Shown piece after piece: positions 34,046 to 43,869 of a stretch of 64,000 nt of DNA (within the stretch, counting starts at the first letter, position 1; each line of letters begins with the position of its first letter). Position numbers and translations under genes: made by a program. The notes under the pieces are model-generated. The model had not been told where the DNA came from. It searched no databases and was given only the letters and a program-made list of their open reading frames with translations. This DNA comes from Pseudomonas sp. HOU2 (GTDB lineage Bacteria > Pseudomonadota > Gammaproteobacteria > Pseudomonadales > Pseudomonadaceae): contig NZ_CP160398.1 in NCBI RefSeq assembly GCF_040729435.1, positions 310,001-374,000 on the forward strand. Direction: 5' to 3'.

Positions 34046-35671
34046 TCAAATCACAAACCGCGCCACCATGGCATTCAAATCCACTGCCAGACGCGACAGT
34101 TCATGGGTGGCGGCGCTGGTCTGGTTGGCCCCGGCAGCCGATTGGGTGGCCAGGTCGCGAATATTGACCAGGTTGCGATCAACTTCACGGGAGACCTGCG
34201 CCTGTTCTTCCGAGGCGCTGGCGATCACCAGGTTGCGCTCGTTGATCTGATGGATCGACTGGGTGATCTGTTCCAGCGCCACACCGGCGGCGCGGGCCAT
34301 TTCCAGGGTGGTCTGGGTGCGCTGGTTGCTTTGCTGCATCGACGAAACCGCTTCACCCGTGCCGTTCTGGATGCCGGCGACCATTTTTTCGATTTCCTGG
34401 GTCGATTGCGCGGTGCGATGGGCCAAGGCGCGCACCTCGTCCGCTACTACGGCGAAACCGCGTCCGGCCTCACCGGCACGCGCCGCTTCGATCGCCGCGT
34501 TGAGCGCCAGCAGGTTGGTCTGTTCGGCGATGGCGCGAATCACGTCGAGCACCTTGCCAATGTCGCGGCCCTGCGCGGCGAGGCCTTCGATCATTTGCGC
34601 GGTGTTCTGCACGTCGTGGGTCATGGTCTGGATCGCGTCGACGGTTTTCACCACCTGGTCGCGACCTTCGCGAGCGGCCTGGGTCGACTGGTTCGAGGCT
34701 TCGGAGGTCGACACCGCGTTGCGTGCGACTTCTTCCACAGCGGCGGTCATCTCGTTGACGGCGGTGGCAGCCTGCTCGATTTCATCGTTCTGCTGCTGCA
34801 GACCACGGGAAGCCTCTTCGGTGACCGCGCTAAGCTCTTCGGCAGCAGCGCCAAGTTGCGTGGCGGAGCCGGCGATCTGTTCGATGGTTTTGCGCAGGTT
34901 GGTCTGCATCAGGGCCAGCGCTTCGAGCAGGCGGGCCGGTTCGTCCTTGCCGTCGACTTCAATGGTTTTGCTCAGGTTGCCGCCGGCAATGGTTTGCGCC
35001 GCCAGCACTGCACGGTTCAGCGGGGTAACGATGCTGCGGGTCAGCAGCAGGGCCAACAGCACCGTCGCCAAAGCGGCAACCACCGCGACAATGACGATGC
35101 CGGTGATGGCGCTGTCGTAGTGCTCGCCCGCTTGAGCGGACGCGTCTTTCGCACCGGCGGCGTTGATCGCAATCAGTTTGTTGAGCTGCTCGCCCATCTG
35201 ATCGGTGCCGTCCTTGATTCGCGTATTGATCAGGGTGCGCATCTCCTCGACCTTGTCCTGACGCGACAGCTCCATCATCTGGTTTTGCGCTTGCAGATAG
35301 TTCTCCAGCGTCGCGGCGAACGCTTTGTATTGCGCCAGCTCTTCGCTACCGGCGGGCAACGCGGCATAACTGGCCTGAGCACTGCGCACCTTGTCCACCA
35401 GCACGCCGATGCGCGTTTGCGCTTCTTGCAGACCTGCCGGGTCGCGGTTGACCAGAATCCGGAACGACAGGATCCGCAGGCGCAAAACGTTTTCCGTCAC
35501 CACGCCAAGGTAGGTCACGCTGGGCAGTTGATTGGTCTCCATGTCGATGGAGGTCTGGCGAATGGTCGTCATGCGGTTGACGGCGAACACGCCAAGAACG
35601 ATCACCAGCAAGGCAATAAAGGCAAAACCGAGGAAGGCACGGGGCGCGATATTCAGGTTACGCAAGGACAT
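34046..35671 (-). CDS. Methyl-accepting chemotaxis protein
   Basis: 541 residues. TM1 at about 12-30, a helical periplasmic ligand domain (about 35-185, four-helix-bundle type), and TM2 in [24 protein letters not shown] follows, then a signalling domain with the conserved tip [27 protein letters not shown] hairpin. It feeds CheA/CheW at the pole. The ligand cannot be inferred. A single gene downstream of an AT-rich region with an inverted repeat at 35836. Confidence 0.93.
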   Translation of the reverse strand: MSLRNLNIAPRAFLGFAFIALLVIVLGVFAVNRMTTIRQTSIDMETNQLPSVTYLGVVTENVLRLRILSFRILVNRDPAGLQEAQTRIGVLVDKVRSAQASYAALPAGSEELAQYKAFAATLENYLQAQNQMMELSRQDKVEEMRTLINTRIKDGTDQMGEQLNKLIAINAAGAKDASAQAGEHYDSAITGIVIVAVVAALATVLLALLLTRSIVTPLNRAVLAAQTIAGGNLSKTIEVDGKDEPARLLEALALMQTNLRKTIEQIAGSATQLGAAAEELSAVTEEASRGLQQQNDEIEQAATAVNEMTAAVEEVARNAVSTSEASNQSTQAAREGRDQVVKTVDAIQTMTHDVQNTAQMIEGLAAQGRDIGKVLDVIRAIAEQTNLLALNAAIEAARAGEAGRGFAVVADEVRALAHRTAQSTQEIEKMVAGIQNGTGEAVSSMQQSNQRTQTTLEMARAAGVALEQITQSIHQINERNLVIASASEEQAQVSREVDRNLVNIRDLATQSAAGANQTSAATHELSRLAVDLNAMVARFVI

Positions 35672-35835
35672 GGTTGGACTCTCGGGTAGAGGTAACTGCG
35701 AGCGTCCTTGCCGTCATCACTGGACCTTGGGGCGGTTTCAGTGTGGCGTCACTGTTCGAGGGAATCTGTGTGCGCCTGATCTCTGTATCGGCTGGGCTTT
35801 AGGAAGATTTGGTGTAAAGCGAAAATATTTTTCAA

Positions 35836-35857
35836 GGTGTTTCAGCACTGAAACACC
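35836..35857. promoter_or_regulatory. 10-bp-arm inverted repeat upstream of the chemoreceptor gene
   Basis: GGTGTTTCAG-CA-CTGAAACACC, perfect 10-bp arms around CA, in an AT-rich region 165 bp upstream of the chemoreceptor start. No T-run follows, so an operator is more likely than a terminator. The cognate regulator is unknown. Confidence 0.45.
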
Positions 35858-35878
35858 GTTGAAGCTTGCCCTACTTCT

Positions 35879-36009
35879 GTGGCGAGGGAGCTTGCTCCCG
35901 CTGGGCTGCGAAGCGGCCCTATAACCTGCCACCACGTATCATCAGTTTCACCGCATCAGGCAGGTTGACGACTGCTGCGCAGCCGAGCGGGAGCAAGCTC
36001 CCTCACCAC
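35879..36009. repeat. REP doublet, family C
   Basis: TGTGGCGAGGGAGCTTGCTC at the left and GAGCAAGCTCCCTCACCACA at the right, 131 bp end to end, between the glycerate kinase 3' end and the chemoreceptor promoter. Confidence 0.9.
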
Positions 36010-36024
36010 AACATCTTCAGGGCG

Positions 36025-37167
36025 TCAGCTATTGAGTTTGGCCATCTGCCAGACCCGGGCAATGTCAGCCGCGCGCTCACGCAACAAACGCGGAGCCTCG
36101 GCGCAGGCCTGTTCGAGGGTCATCGGGCCGCTGGTCACGGCGAAGGCCGCATCGATGCCGTGCTCGTAGAGTTCCTGATAACCCTCGCCCAGGGTGCCGG
36201 CGATGACAATCACCGGGACATCGTGTTGCTTGGCAATCCGCGCCACGCCGAACGGGGTCTTGCCGCGCAGGGTTTGCGCGTCGAACCGCCCTTCGCCGGT
36301 GATCACCAGATCGGCGCCGTTGACCGCTTCGGCCAGCCCGACCAACTCGGCCACCACTTCAACGCCGGCCTGAAATTGCGCACCGAGAAACGCCTTCGCC
36401 GCAAAACCCAGTCCACCCGCTGCACCGCTGCCCGGCTCATCGCGAACGTCCTTGCCCAACGCCTGCGCGCAGAGTTCGGCGAAGTGGCCCAGCGCCTGAT
36501 CCAGTTGCTGCACCTGTGCCGGTGACGCGCCCTTTTGCGGGCCGAAAATCGCCGAGGCGCCGTGCGGGCCGCACAGCGGATTGTTGACGTCCGCGGCGAT
36601 GTCGAAGCGCACTTGGGCCAGACGCGAATCCAGATCACTCAGATCCAGATGGGCCAATTGCGCCAAGGCAAGACCACCCGGCACCAGTGGCTGGCCTTGC
36701 GCATCGAACAATTTCAAACCGAGCGCCTGCATCGCGCCGGCGCCGCCGTCGTTGGTGGCGCTGCCGCCAATCGCCAGAATCACCCGTTGCGCACCGGCAT
36801 CCAGCGCGGCGCGAATCAGTTCACCGGTGCCGAAGGTGCTGGTGATGCAGGCATCGCGCTGCCCTGTGGGTACCAATTGCAAACCACTGGCCTCGGCCAT
36901 TTCGATGATCGCGGTGTGGTTGTGTGGCAGCCAGCCCCACGCGGCATCGACCGGTGTGCCCAACGGCCCGCGTACGCGGGTGCGGCGCAGCTCGCCTTCA
37001 CACGCGGCAAGAATCGACTCCACCGTGCCCTCGCCACCGTCGGCCATCGGGCACTTGACCAATGTCGCCTGCGGCCAGACTTGCGCCAGCCCCAGGGCAA
37101 TGGCCTCGGCAACGCCTTGGGCACTCAGGCTGTCCTTGAACGAATCGGGGGCGATGACGATCTTCAT
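36025..37167 (-). CDS. garK: Glycerate kinase (GarK/GlxK family)
   Basis: 380 residues; phosphorylates glycerate to 2-phosphoglycerate at the end of glucarate, galactarate or glyoxylate breakdown. It begins MKIVIAPDSFKDSLSA, the family hallmark, followed by CPMADGGEGTV and later GGSATNDGGAGAMQALG and DLVITGEGRFDAQT. I chose ATG 37167 with a GGAGAA ribosome site over an upstream extension in the same frame. The CdaR-type regulator gene lies upstream on the same strand and an MFS gene is divergent from it. Confidence 0.92.
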   Translation of the reverse strand: MKIVIAPDSFKDSLSAQGVAEAIALGLAQVWPQATLVKCPMADGGEGTVESILAACEGELRRTRVRGPLGTPVDAAWGWLPHNHTAIIEMAEASGLQLVPTGQRDACITSTFGTGELIRAALDAGAQRVILAIGGSATNDGGAGAMQALGLKLFDAQGQPLVPGGLALAQLAHLDLSDLDSRLAQVRFDIAADVNNPLCGPHGASAIFGPQKGASPAQVQQLDQALGHFAELCAQALGKDVRDEPGSGAAGGLGFAAKAFLGAQFQAGVEVVAELVGLAEAVNGADLVITGEGRFDAQTLRGKTPFGVARIAKQHDVPVIVIAGTLGEGYQELYEHGIDAAFAVTSGPMTLEQACAEAPRLLRERAADIARVWQMAKLNS

Positions 37168-37303
37168 GCGAATTCTCCAGTTCCAATGCCCCTCATGCTG
37201 CCAGTCGGCATGCGCATTGACGCCTGTCCGCTGCACAAGGGCGGTAGGCGTTTATTGTTCATTTCTACAAAGACCTTGGGCTTGATGCCGAATGTTCTGG
37301 CCT

Positions 37304-37396
37304 CATCGCTGGCAAGCCAGCTCCCACAAGGATCTTCAGTGGCTACAAAACTTGTAATCACCTTGTAAACCTGTGGGAGCTGGCTTGCCAGCGATG
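37304..37396. repeat. REP doublet, family A
   Basis: CATCGCTGGCAAGCCAGCTC and its inverted copy GAGCTGGCTTGCCAGCGATG between the garK start and the CdaR-type gene end. Confidence 0.9.
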
Positions 37397-37413
37397 GCGG
37401 CCGCAAGAACAAC

Positions 37414-38535
37414 TCATACAGCTAGATCAGTCTGCGGCAGCAATTGCACCCCAAGGTACAACGCCAACATCCCGTCCAGCCGCAGCGGATCCACCCCGCT
37501 GATCTCGGCAATCCGCTCCATCCGGTAACGCAGGCTGTTGCGATGAATGCCCAATGCATCGGCACACGCCTGACTCTGCCCATCGTGTTCACACCAACTG
37601 CGCAGGGTCGCGAGCAACTGGCCGTTGCCATCCTTGGTGATGACCTTGCGCAACGGTTTGAGCAATTCATCCAGCGCATCATCGTTGCGATGGCGCCAGA
37701 GCATCACCGGCAAGCGATAGCGGTTGAGGGTCAGCAAACGCGAGTGCGGCAGCACATCCCGGCCATAGGCAAGCAAATCGCCGACCCGCCGATAGCAACG
37801 GCGTAACCCGGCCAGCCCATCCGCCTGCCCACCCACAGCGATGCGCAGAATGTTCCAGCCGAGGCCATCAAGCTTTTCCAGCAGACGATCATGTTCAACC
37901 GTCTGACTTGCGGGCCGGCACCACAGCAGCGATGACTTGGCCGAACTCACGCACCAACTGTCCGGGTAGCGCGAGGTCAGCCAGGCGCTCAAGGCCTCGA
38001 CGGTCTGCCCCGGCCCGTGCTCCAGACCCAGCTCGAACAGATACGGCACCCGGGTCAATTGCGGCTTGAGCCCCAGTTGCTGCGCCTCATCGACCAGCCG
38101 CGGCGAGTCGCCGGCGTCGCTCAACAGCAACGCCAACAGGTCATCGCAACGCTGGCGTCGCCATTGCTGCTCGGCCTGCTGGTTGCGCTGGCCGACGAGC
38201 ATTTCGGCGGTCATGCGCACCAGTTCGGCGTAGGTGCGCAGTTGCTCCGGTTCGCCGGTGATGCCAAGTACGCCGATCAACCGCTGATCGAGCAGCAGCG
38301 GCAGGTTGATCCCCGGCTGCACGCCCTTCAAATGCACGGCGGTTTGCGCGTCGATCTCCACCACCCGCCCGTTGGCCAGCACCAGTTGCGCACCTTCGTG
38401 ACGGGTGTTGATGCGCTCCGGCTCGCCGCTGCCGAGGATCAGCCCCTGGCTGTCCATGACGTTGACGTTGTAGGGCAAAATGGCCATGGCCCGGTCGACG
38501 ATATCCTGAGCGAGGTCGTGATCGAGTTCGAACAT
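37414..38535 (-). CDS. CdaR-family sugar-diacid regulator
   Basis: 373 residues. The N-terminal sugar-diacid recognition domain (about 1-135) contains NVNVMDSQGLILGSGEPERI. The C-terminal PucR-type helix-turn-helix is in ACADALGIHRNSLRYRMERI. CdaR proteins activate genes for glucarate, galactarate and glycerate use. Start is ATG 38535; a TTG three codons upstream is too close to the AAGGAT site. The divergent promoter region holds two strong dyads. It likely controls garK and the MFS gene. Confidence 0.88.
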   Translation of the reverse strand: MFELDHDLAQDIVDRAMAILPYNVNVMDSQGLILGSGEPERINTRHEGAQLVLANGRVVEIDAQTAVHLKGVQPGINLPLLLDQRLIGVLGITGEPEQLRTYAELVRMTAEMLVGQRNQQAEQQWRRQRCDDLLALLLSDAGDSPRLVDEAQQLGLKPQLTRVPYLFELGLEHGPGQTVEALSAWLTSRYPDSWCVSSAKSSLLWCRPASQTVEHDRLLEKLDGLGWNILRIAVGGQADGLAGLRRCYRRVGDLLAYGRDVLPHSRLLTLNRYRLPVMLWRHRNDDALDELLKPLRKVITKDGNGQLLATLRSWCEHDGQSQACADALGIHRNSLRYRMERIAEISGVDPLRLDGMLALYLGVQLLPQTDLAV

Positions 38536-38580
38536 GATCGGCAAAATCCTTAAGCAGCGGCGGCGGACGGTTGTTCACCC

Positions 38581-38642
38581 GCACAGGGTCTGGCGGCAAA
38601 CCCTGTGCTCAGGCACAAAGACAATCCGGCCACAGGTGGCCG
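38581..38642. promoter_or_regulatory. Two inverted repeats in the CdaR/MFS divergent region (candidate operators)
   Basis: GCACAGGGT-N10-ACCCTGTGC (38581-38608, perfect 9-bp arms) and CGGCCACAGGTGGCCG (38627-38642, 7-bp arms). Both lie between the divergent start codons at 38535 and 38708. They are the best candidates for CdaR-type binding, by position only. Confidence 0.55.
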
Positions 38643-38707
38643 AGACTCTCGGGGCGATCAACGTTAACCTGTGCATCGCAAAAAATCATAATAAAGAGAG
38701 AGCCGCT

Positions 38708-40018
38708 ATGTCGCAGAGCGCCGCAGCTACCCAGACCATCGATGACGGTAAAAACGCCGTCTACAAACGCATCACCCTGCGTTTGATCCCCTTCATCTTC
38801 ATCTGCTACCTGTTCAACTACCTCGACCGGGTCAACGTTGGCTTCGCCAAACTGCAGATGCTCGACGCACTGAAGTTCAGCGAAACCGTGTACGGCCTCG
38901 GTGCCGGGATCTTCTTCATCGGCTACGTGCTGTGCGGCGTGCCGAGCAATCTGGCCTTGACCCGATTCGGCCCGCGCCGCTGGATCGCGCTGATGATGAT
39001 CACTTGGGGCACGCTGTCGACCTGTCTGTTGTTCGTCACCACCCCGACCCAGTTCTACACCCTGCGCCTGTTCACTGGCGCCGCCGAAGCCGGGTTCTTC
39101 CCCGGTGTGGTGCTGTACCTCTCGCAGTGGTTCCCGACGTTCCGCCGTGGGCGGATCATGGCACTGTTCATGTCGGCGATCCCGGTGTCCGGTTTGCTCG
39201 GCAGTCCGTTTTCCGGCTGGATTCTCAATCACTTCGCCGCAGGCCAGGGCGGTCTGGCCGGCTGGCAGTGGATGTTTCTGCTGCAAGGCATTCCAACGGT
39301 CATCCTCGGCGCCCTCGCCTATTTCCTGCTGAGCGACAGCTTTGCCAACGCCAAGTGGCTGAGCCCGCATGAGCGCGCGGTGCTCGAGGCGGATCAGGCC
39401 GAAGACCTGGCGAACAAGCCGAAAACCACTTCCGACTCGCTGCTCGCGGTGTTCAAGAACCCGGCGATCTGGGCATTCGGCCTGATCTACTTCTGCATCC
39501 AGAGCGGCGTGTACGCGATCAACTTCTGGCTGCCGTCGATCATCAAGAACCTCGGCTTCAGTGACAACCTGGTGATCGGCTGGCTGAGCGCGATCCCCTA
39601 TCTGCTGGCGGCGGTGTTCATGTTGCTGGTCGGGCGTTCGGCAGACTTGCGCAAAGAACGGCGCTGGCACTTGGTGGTGCCGATGTTGATGGGCGCGCTC
39701 GGTCTGCTGATTGCGGTGAACTTCGCCGCCAACCCGGCCATCGCCATTCTCGGCCTGACCATCGCGACCATGGGCGCGCTGACCGGACTGCCGATGTTCT
39801 GGCCGGTGCCGACCGCCCTGTTGAGCGCGGGCGCGGCGGCCGGTGGTCTGGCGTTGATCAACTCGATGGGGCAAATGGCCGGTTTCCTCAGCCCGTACCT
39901 GGTGGGTTGGGTCAAGGACAGCACCGGTTCGACCGATGCGGCGTTGTATTTGCTGGCGGGTGTGATCGTTGGCGGCAGCTTGCTGGCGTTGCGCATGACG
40001 CGGACGTTGCGCGCGTAA
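38708..40018 (+). CDS. MFS transporter of the anion:cation symporter family (sugar acid/glycerate uptake)
   Basis: 436 residues, twelve hydrophobic segments. Motifs: CYLFNYLDRVNVGFAKLQML in TM1, GYVLCGVPSNLALTRFGPRRWIA and LRLFTGAAEAGFFPGVVLYL. This group imports glucarate, galactarate, galactonate, phthalate or glycerate-type anions. Context (CdaR-type regulator and garK) points to a sugar diacid or glycerate. GAGAG precedes the ATG. A family B REP doublet follows. Confidence 0.9.
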   Translation: MSQSAAATQTIDDGKNAVYKRITLRLIPFIFICYLFNYLDRVNVGFAKLQMLDALKFSETVYGLGAGIFFIGYVLCGVPSNLALTRFGPRRWIALMMITWGTLSTCLLFVTTPTQFYTLRLFTGAAEAGFFPGVVLYLSQWFPTFRRGRIMALFMSAIPVSGLLGSPFSGWILNHFAAGQGGLAGWQWMFLLQGIPTVILGALAYFLLSDSFANAKWLSPHERAVLEADQAEDLANKPKTTSDSLLAVFKNPAIWAFGLIYFCIQSGVYAINFWLPSIIKNLGFSDNLVIGWLSAIPYLLAAVFMLLVGRSADLRKERRWHLVVPMLMGALGLLIAVNFAANPAIAILGLTIATMGALTGLPMFWPVPTALLSAGAAAGGLALINSMGQMAGFLSPYLVGWVKDSTGSTDAALYLLAGVIVGGSLLALRMTRTLRA

Positions 40019-40032
40019 TCACGCTTCAAGAG

Positions 40033-40111
40033 CAAAAGATCGCAGCCTGCGGCAGCTCCTACATGGAAATACGCGTTTTCCTGTAGGAGCTGCCGCAGGC
40101 TGCGATCTTTT
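40033..40111. repeat. REP doublet, family B
   Basis: AAAAGATCGCAGCCTGCGGC and the inverted GCCGCAGGCTGCGATCTTTT after the MFS gene; the second copy runs into a T-run and may also terminate transcription. Confidence 0.9.
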
Positions 40112-40231
40112 TACGATGCCCGAGCAAACTCAGGTACTGCAGGCAGGTCGCTCAGCCGATAATTCACTTTGCCCCGTGGGATGCTTCTGGTATTTGATTG
40201 GAGCTTTCCCACCCGATAAAAGGATTTCGGC

Positions 40232-41245
40232 ATGAGCTATCGCACACTGGGGCACTCAGGGTTGCAGGTGTCCACCCTCACCCTCGGCACGATGATGTTT
40301 GGCGAGCAGACCAGCGCTGAAGATTCGCTGCGCATCATCGACAAGGCCTGGGATCAGGGCATCAATTTCATCGACACCGCCGACGTCTATACCAACGGCC
40401 GCTCGGAAGAAATCGTCGGCGAGGCGATTGCCCGCCATCGGCACGAATGGGTGTTGGCGACCAAGGTCGGGTTCGGCCCGGTGGATGGTGTGCCGAACCG
40501 CAGCGGCTTGAGCCGCAAGCACATCTTCAATGGTCTGGAGGCCAGCCTGACGCGCCTCGGCACCGACTATCTCGACATCTATTACCTGCACCGCGAAGAC
40601 CACAACACGCCGCTGGAAGTCACTGTGTCGGCGATTGGCGATCTGATTCGCCAGGGCAAGATTCGTTACTGGGGCTTGTCGAATTATCGAGGCTGGCGCA
40701 TTGCCGAGGTGATCCGTATCGCCGACAACCTCGGCGTTGATCGCCCGGTCATCAGCCAGCCGCTGTACAACATCGTCAACCGTCAGGCCGAGACCGAACA
40801 GATCACCGCCGCGCAGACCTATGGCCTCGGCGTGGTGCCTTACAGTCCGCTGGCTCGCGGCGTGCTCAGCGGCAAATACGCGCCCGACGTAACCCCGGAC
40901 GCCAACAGCCGCGCCGGGCGTCAGGACAAGCGCATTCTGGAAACCGAATGGCGGGTGGAATCGCTGCGCATCGCCCAGCAGATTCAGCAGTACACGCAAG
41001 GCCGTGGGGTCGGGATTGTCGAATTCGCGATTGCCTGGGTGCTGAACAACAGCGCGGTGACTTCGGCGATTGTCGGACCGCGCACCGAACAGCAGTGGGA
41101 TGCCTACACCAAGGCGCAGGCGGTGCAGATCACGGCAGAGGATGAAGCGTTTATCGACTCGCTGGTAACACCGGGGCACGCGTCGACGCCGGGGTTCAAC
41201 GATGTGAGCCATTTTGTGTCGGGCCGTAGACCGCGTTCGGCGTGA
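40232..41245 (+). CDS. Aldo/keto reductase
   Basis: 337-residue NADPH-dependent (beta/alpha)8 oxidoreductase. The catalytic tetrad is present: Asp and Tyr in FIDTADVYTNGRSEE, Lys in LATKVGFG and His in YYLHREDHNT. The start motif MSYRTLGHSGLQVSTLTLGT is typical of the YhdN/AKR11-like group. Substrate unknown. AAAAGGA ribosome site. A single gene, followed by a different REP type. Confidence 0.9.
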   Translation: MSYRTLGHSGLQVSTLTLGTMMFGEQTSAEDSLRIIDKAWDQGINFIDTADVYTNGRSEEIVGEAIARHRHEWVLATKVGFGPVDGVPNRSGLSRKHIFNGLEASLTRLGTDYLDIYYLHREDHNTPLEVTVSAIGDLIRQGKIRYWGLSNYRGWRIAEVIRIADNLGVDRPVISQPLYNIVNRQAETEQITAAQTYGLGVVPYSPLARGVLSGKYAPDVTPDANSRAGRQDKRILETEWRVESLRIAQQIQQYTQGRGVGIVEFAIAWVLNNSAVTSAIVGPRTEQQWDAYTKAQAVQITAEDEAFIDSLVTPGHASTPGFNDVSHFVSGRRPRSA

Positions 41246-41253
41246 GATCGCTG

Positions 41254-41430
41254 CCCTCACCCTAGCCCTCTCCCGGGGGAGAGGGAACCGATCGGGGAAT
41301 ATTGAAGCTACGCTTTTGCCTGAAGCTGTTGTGTTGAATCCATAATCGACTCGGACTTTCACATCGCTGAATGTCGCGAGACCCTGCGGTCAGTCCCCTC
41401 TCCCTCTGGGAGAGGGTTAGGGTGAGGGGC
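41254..41430. repeat. Repeat pair, family F (CCCTCACCCTAACCCTCTCCC type)
   Basis: CCCTCACCCTAGCCCTCTCC (41254) and the inverted AGAGGGTTAGGGTGAGGGGC (41411-41430), each with its own hairpin, 110 bp apart. This repeat type is common between genes in Pseudomonas. Confidence 0.8.
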
Positions 41431-41531
41431 TTTTGGGTTCATGTAGGAAATATTGGCCACCCCGACCAATATTCAGCACAAAAACCACGTATCCTGCGCG
41501 CCCTGTTTGATCACCCATCCGCGAGGACAGT

Positions 41532-42413
41532 TTGTCTAAAGGTATCGCTCTATCGGTTTCAGCCTCGGTGCTGTTTGCCGTCATGTATTACTACACTTCG
41601 CTGCTCACCCCATTGAGCGGCGTGGAAATCTTTGGCTGGCGGATGCTGCTGACCGTGCCGTGCATGACCGTGTTCATGCTGGTGTCGGGGGAATGGCGGC
41701 GGGTGCTGGAACTGTTGCGCAAGGTGGCGGGCTATCCAAAGCTGATCGGCGGTCTGATCGTTTCGTCGGGCTTGCTCGGCGTGCAGTTGTGGTTGTTCAT
41801 GTGGGCGCCGCTCAATGGCTACAGCCTCGACGTGTCGCTGGGTTATTTCCTGTTGCCGCTGGCGATGGTACTGACCGGGCGCATCGTGTACGGCGACAGC
41901 CTGTCGTACCTGCAGAAAATCGCGGTGTTCTTTGCCATTCTCGGCGTGGCCAACGAGCTGTATCAGGTCGGCGGATTCTCCTGGGCGACGCTGGTGGTCG
42001 TGGTCGGGTATCCGCTGTATTTCGTCCTGCGCAAACGCCTGAAGACCGACCACCTCGGTGGTCTGTGGGTCGACATGACCTTGATGCTGCCGGTGGCGTA
42101 TTGGTTCGTGCGCGGCGGTGAGCAAGGCTTTGCCGTGTTCGATCAGTACCCGGGCCTGCTCTGGCTGATTCCGCTGCTCGGGCTGATCAGTGCTTCGGCG
42201 CTGGTGGTGTACATCATTGCCAGCCGCTTGTTGCCGTTCAGTCTGTTTGGCTTGCTCAGTTATGTGGAGCCGGTGTTGCTGCTCGGCGTGGCGTTGTTGC
42301 TGGGGGAAAGTATCAAGGCGGGTGAGTGGCTGACGTATATTCCGATCTGGCTGGCGGTGGTGGTGCTGGTGTTTGAAGGATTCAAGCACTTGATGCGGCA
42401 ACGCCGCTCTTGA
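41532..42413 (+). CDS. rarD: RarD-type EamA transporter, TTG start
   Basis: 293-residue drug/metabolite transporter with ten hydrophobic segments, matching the RarD group by MSKGIALSVSASVLFAVMYYYTSLL and the W-A-x-L-N-G-Y motif (WAPLNGYSLDVSLGYFLLPL). The start is TTG 41532, with GAGGA spaced 5-6 nt upstream and no nearer ATG. Exported substrates are unknown; E. coli RarD is linked to chloramphenicol sensitivity. A REP and an intrinsic terminator follow. Confidence 0.87.
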   Translation: MSKGIALSVSASVLFAVMYYYTSLLTPLSGVEIFGWRMLLTVPCMTVFMLVSGEWRRVLELLRKVAGYPKLIGGLIVSSGLLGVQLWLFMWAPLNGYSLDVSLGYFLLPLAMVLTGRIVYGDSLSYLQKIAVFFAILGVANELYQVGGFSWATLVVVVGYPLYFVLRKRLKTDHLGGLWVDMTLMLPVAYWFVRGGEQGFAVFDQYPGLLWLIPLLGLISASALVVYIIASRLLPFSLFGLLSYVEPVLLLGVALLLGESIKAGEWLTYIPIWLAVVVLVFEGFKHLMRQRRS

Positions 42414-42416
42414 AAG

Positions 42417-42512
42417 CAAAAGATCGCAGCCTGCGGCAGCTCCTACAGGGAATGCATTCCAAGGTAGGAGCTGCCGGAGGCTCGGGCCGCGATCGGACGA
42501 TCTTTTGATCTT
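42417..42512. repeat. REP doublet, family B
   Basis: CAAAAGATCGCAGCCTGCGG and the inverted GATCTTTTGATC end, with the TCGGGCCGCGATCGGACGATC variant also found at 4703. Confidence 0.9.
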
Positions 42513-42513
42513 G

Positions 42514-42541
42514 AAAAAGCCTGGCACAAGCCAGGCTTTTT
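42514..42541. terminator. Intrinsic terminator, bidirectional
   Basis: AAAAAGCCTGGC-ACAA-GCCAGGCTTTTT between convergent rarD and hpd; 11-12 bp stem and T-runs on both strands. Confidence 0.88.
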
Positions 42542-42547
42542 CATGGC

Positions 42548-43624
42548 TTACTCGGTGGTCAGCACACCACGACGCACCTGGTCACGCTCGATCGATTCGA
42601 ACAGTGCCTTGAAGTTACCCTCGCCGAAACCATCATCGCCCTTACGCTGGATGAATTCGAAGAACACCGGGCCCATCAGGGTTTCCGAGAAGATCTGCAG
42701 CAGCAGGCGCTTGTCGTCCGGGTTCGACGAGCCGTCGAGCAGGATGCCGCGCGATTGCAGTTGATCCACCGGCTCGCCGTGGTTCGGCAGGCGGCCTTCG
42801 AGCATTTCGTAGTAGGTGTCCGGCGGTGCGGTCATGAAGCGCATGCCGATCTTCTTCAACTGATCCCAGGTCTTGACCAGGTCGTCAGTGAGGAACGCCA
42901 CGTGCTGGATGCCCTCGCCGTTGAACTGCATCAGGAACTCTTCGATCTGCCCGGCGCCCTTGGACGACTCTTCGTTCAGCGGGATGCGGATCATGCCGTC
43001 CGGAGCGGTCATCGCTTTCGAGGTCAGGCCGGTGTATTCGCCCTTGATGTCGAAGTAGCGGATCTCGCGGAAGTTGAACAGCTTCTCGTAGAAGTTGGCC
43101 CAGTAAGCCATGCGGCCACGGTACACGTTGTGGGTCAGGTGATCGATGATCTTCAGGCCGGCACCGACCGGGTTGCGGTCAACACCCTCGATGAACACGA
43201 AGTCGATGTCGTAGATCGAGCTGCCTTCGCCAAAGCGGTCGATCAGGTACAGCGGCGCACCGCCGATGCCTTTGATCGCTGGCAGGTTCAGCTCCATCGG
43301 ACCGGTTTCGATGTGGATCGGCTGGGCGCCGAGTTCCAGGGCGCGGTTGTAGGCTTTCTGTGAATCCTTGACGCGAAACGCCATGCCGCACACCGACGGG
43401 CCATGTTCGGCGGCGAAGTACGAGGCGACGCTGTGCGGTTCGTTATTGAGGATCAGGTTGATCGCGCCCTGACGGTACAGGTGTACGTTCTTGGAGCGGT
43501 GGGTCGCGACTTTGGTGAAGCCCATGATCTCGAAGATCGGCTCCAGGGTGCCAGGAGTCGGCGATGCGAACTCGATGAATTCAAAGCCCATCAGGCCCAT
43601 TGGGTTTTCGTATAGATCGGTCAT
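42548..43624 (-). CDS. hpd: 4-hydroxyphenylpyruvate dioxygenase
   Basis: 358-residue non-haem iron dioxygenase that converts 4-hydroxyphenylpyruvate to homogentisate in tyrosine breakdown. The iron ligands are His in [12 protein letters not shown], His in [11 protein letters not shown] and Glu in [19 protein letters not shown], which is the diagnostic C-terminal gate. The start [20 protein letters not shown] is typical of Pseudomonas. I found no clear PhhR or -24/-12 site in the 245 bp upstream. Confidence 0.95.
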   Translation of the reverse strand: MTDLYENPMGLMGFEFIEFASPTPGTLEPIFEIMGFTKVATHRSKNVHLYRQGAINLILNNEPHSVASYFAAEHGPSVCGMAFRVKDSQKAYNRALELGAQPIHIETGPMELNLPAIKGIGGAPLYLIDRFGEGSSIYDIDFVFIEGVDRNPVGAGLKIIDHLTHNVYRGRMAYWANFYEKLFNFREIRYFDIKGEYTGLTSKAMTAPDGMIRIPLNEESSKGAGQIEEFLMQFNGEGIQHVAFLTDDLVKTWDQLKKIGMRFMTAPPDTYYEMLEGRLPNHGEPVDQLQSRGILLDGSSNPDDKRLLLQIFSETLMGPVFFEFIQRKGDDGFGEGNFKALFESIERDQVRRGVLTTE

Positions 43625-43869
43625 GGTGACGCCTCATCATTCTTATCAATTAACCAGAGTTATTTGTCAGTAATGCTGAGACCGGCGGGAGGTGCGCAGG
43701 AGATGCCTCGCACGCTGCGGGCGAGGAAGTCACCGTAGATCAGTTGAAACCCGAATATCTTCATTGTCGACCCAAGGCTCTTGCGGGCGAGGCTTCTGCT
43801 GCCAGAAGACGATTATTATTGTATGCGTAACCCGATTCTACACAGCGTAAATAGGGTTGTCTGCCCTCT

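Larger units (their letters stand above)
35672..36024. other. Intergenic region between the chemoreceptor and glycerate kinase genes
   Basis: 353 bp without a gene. It holds the chemoreceptor leader, an AT-rich stretch (GCGAAAATATTTTTCAAG), the inverted repeat at 35836 and a family C REP doublet. I see no small open frame with a ribosome site. Confidence 0.5.

Noticed and set aside
34103..35689. A 528-codon plus-strand frame opposite the chemoreceptor gene
   Set aside because: Shadow of the repetitive coiled-coil MCP sequence, with no independent start or motif.
43625..43869. Possible sigma-54 or PhhR site upstream of hpd
   Set aside because: I looked for GG-N10-GC and TGTAAA-type dyads on the minus strand and found none convincing.
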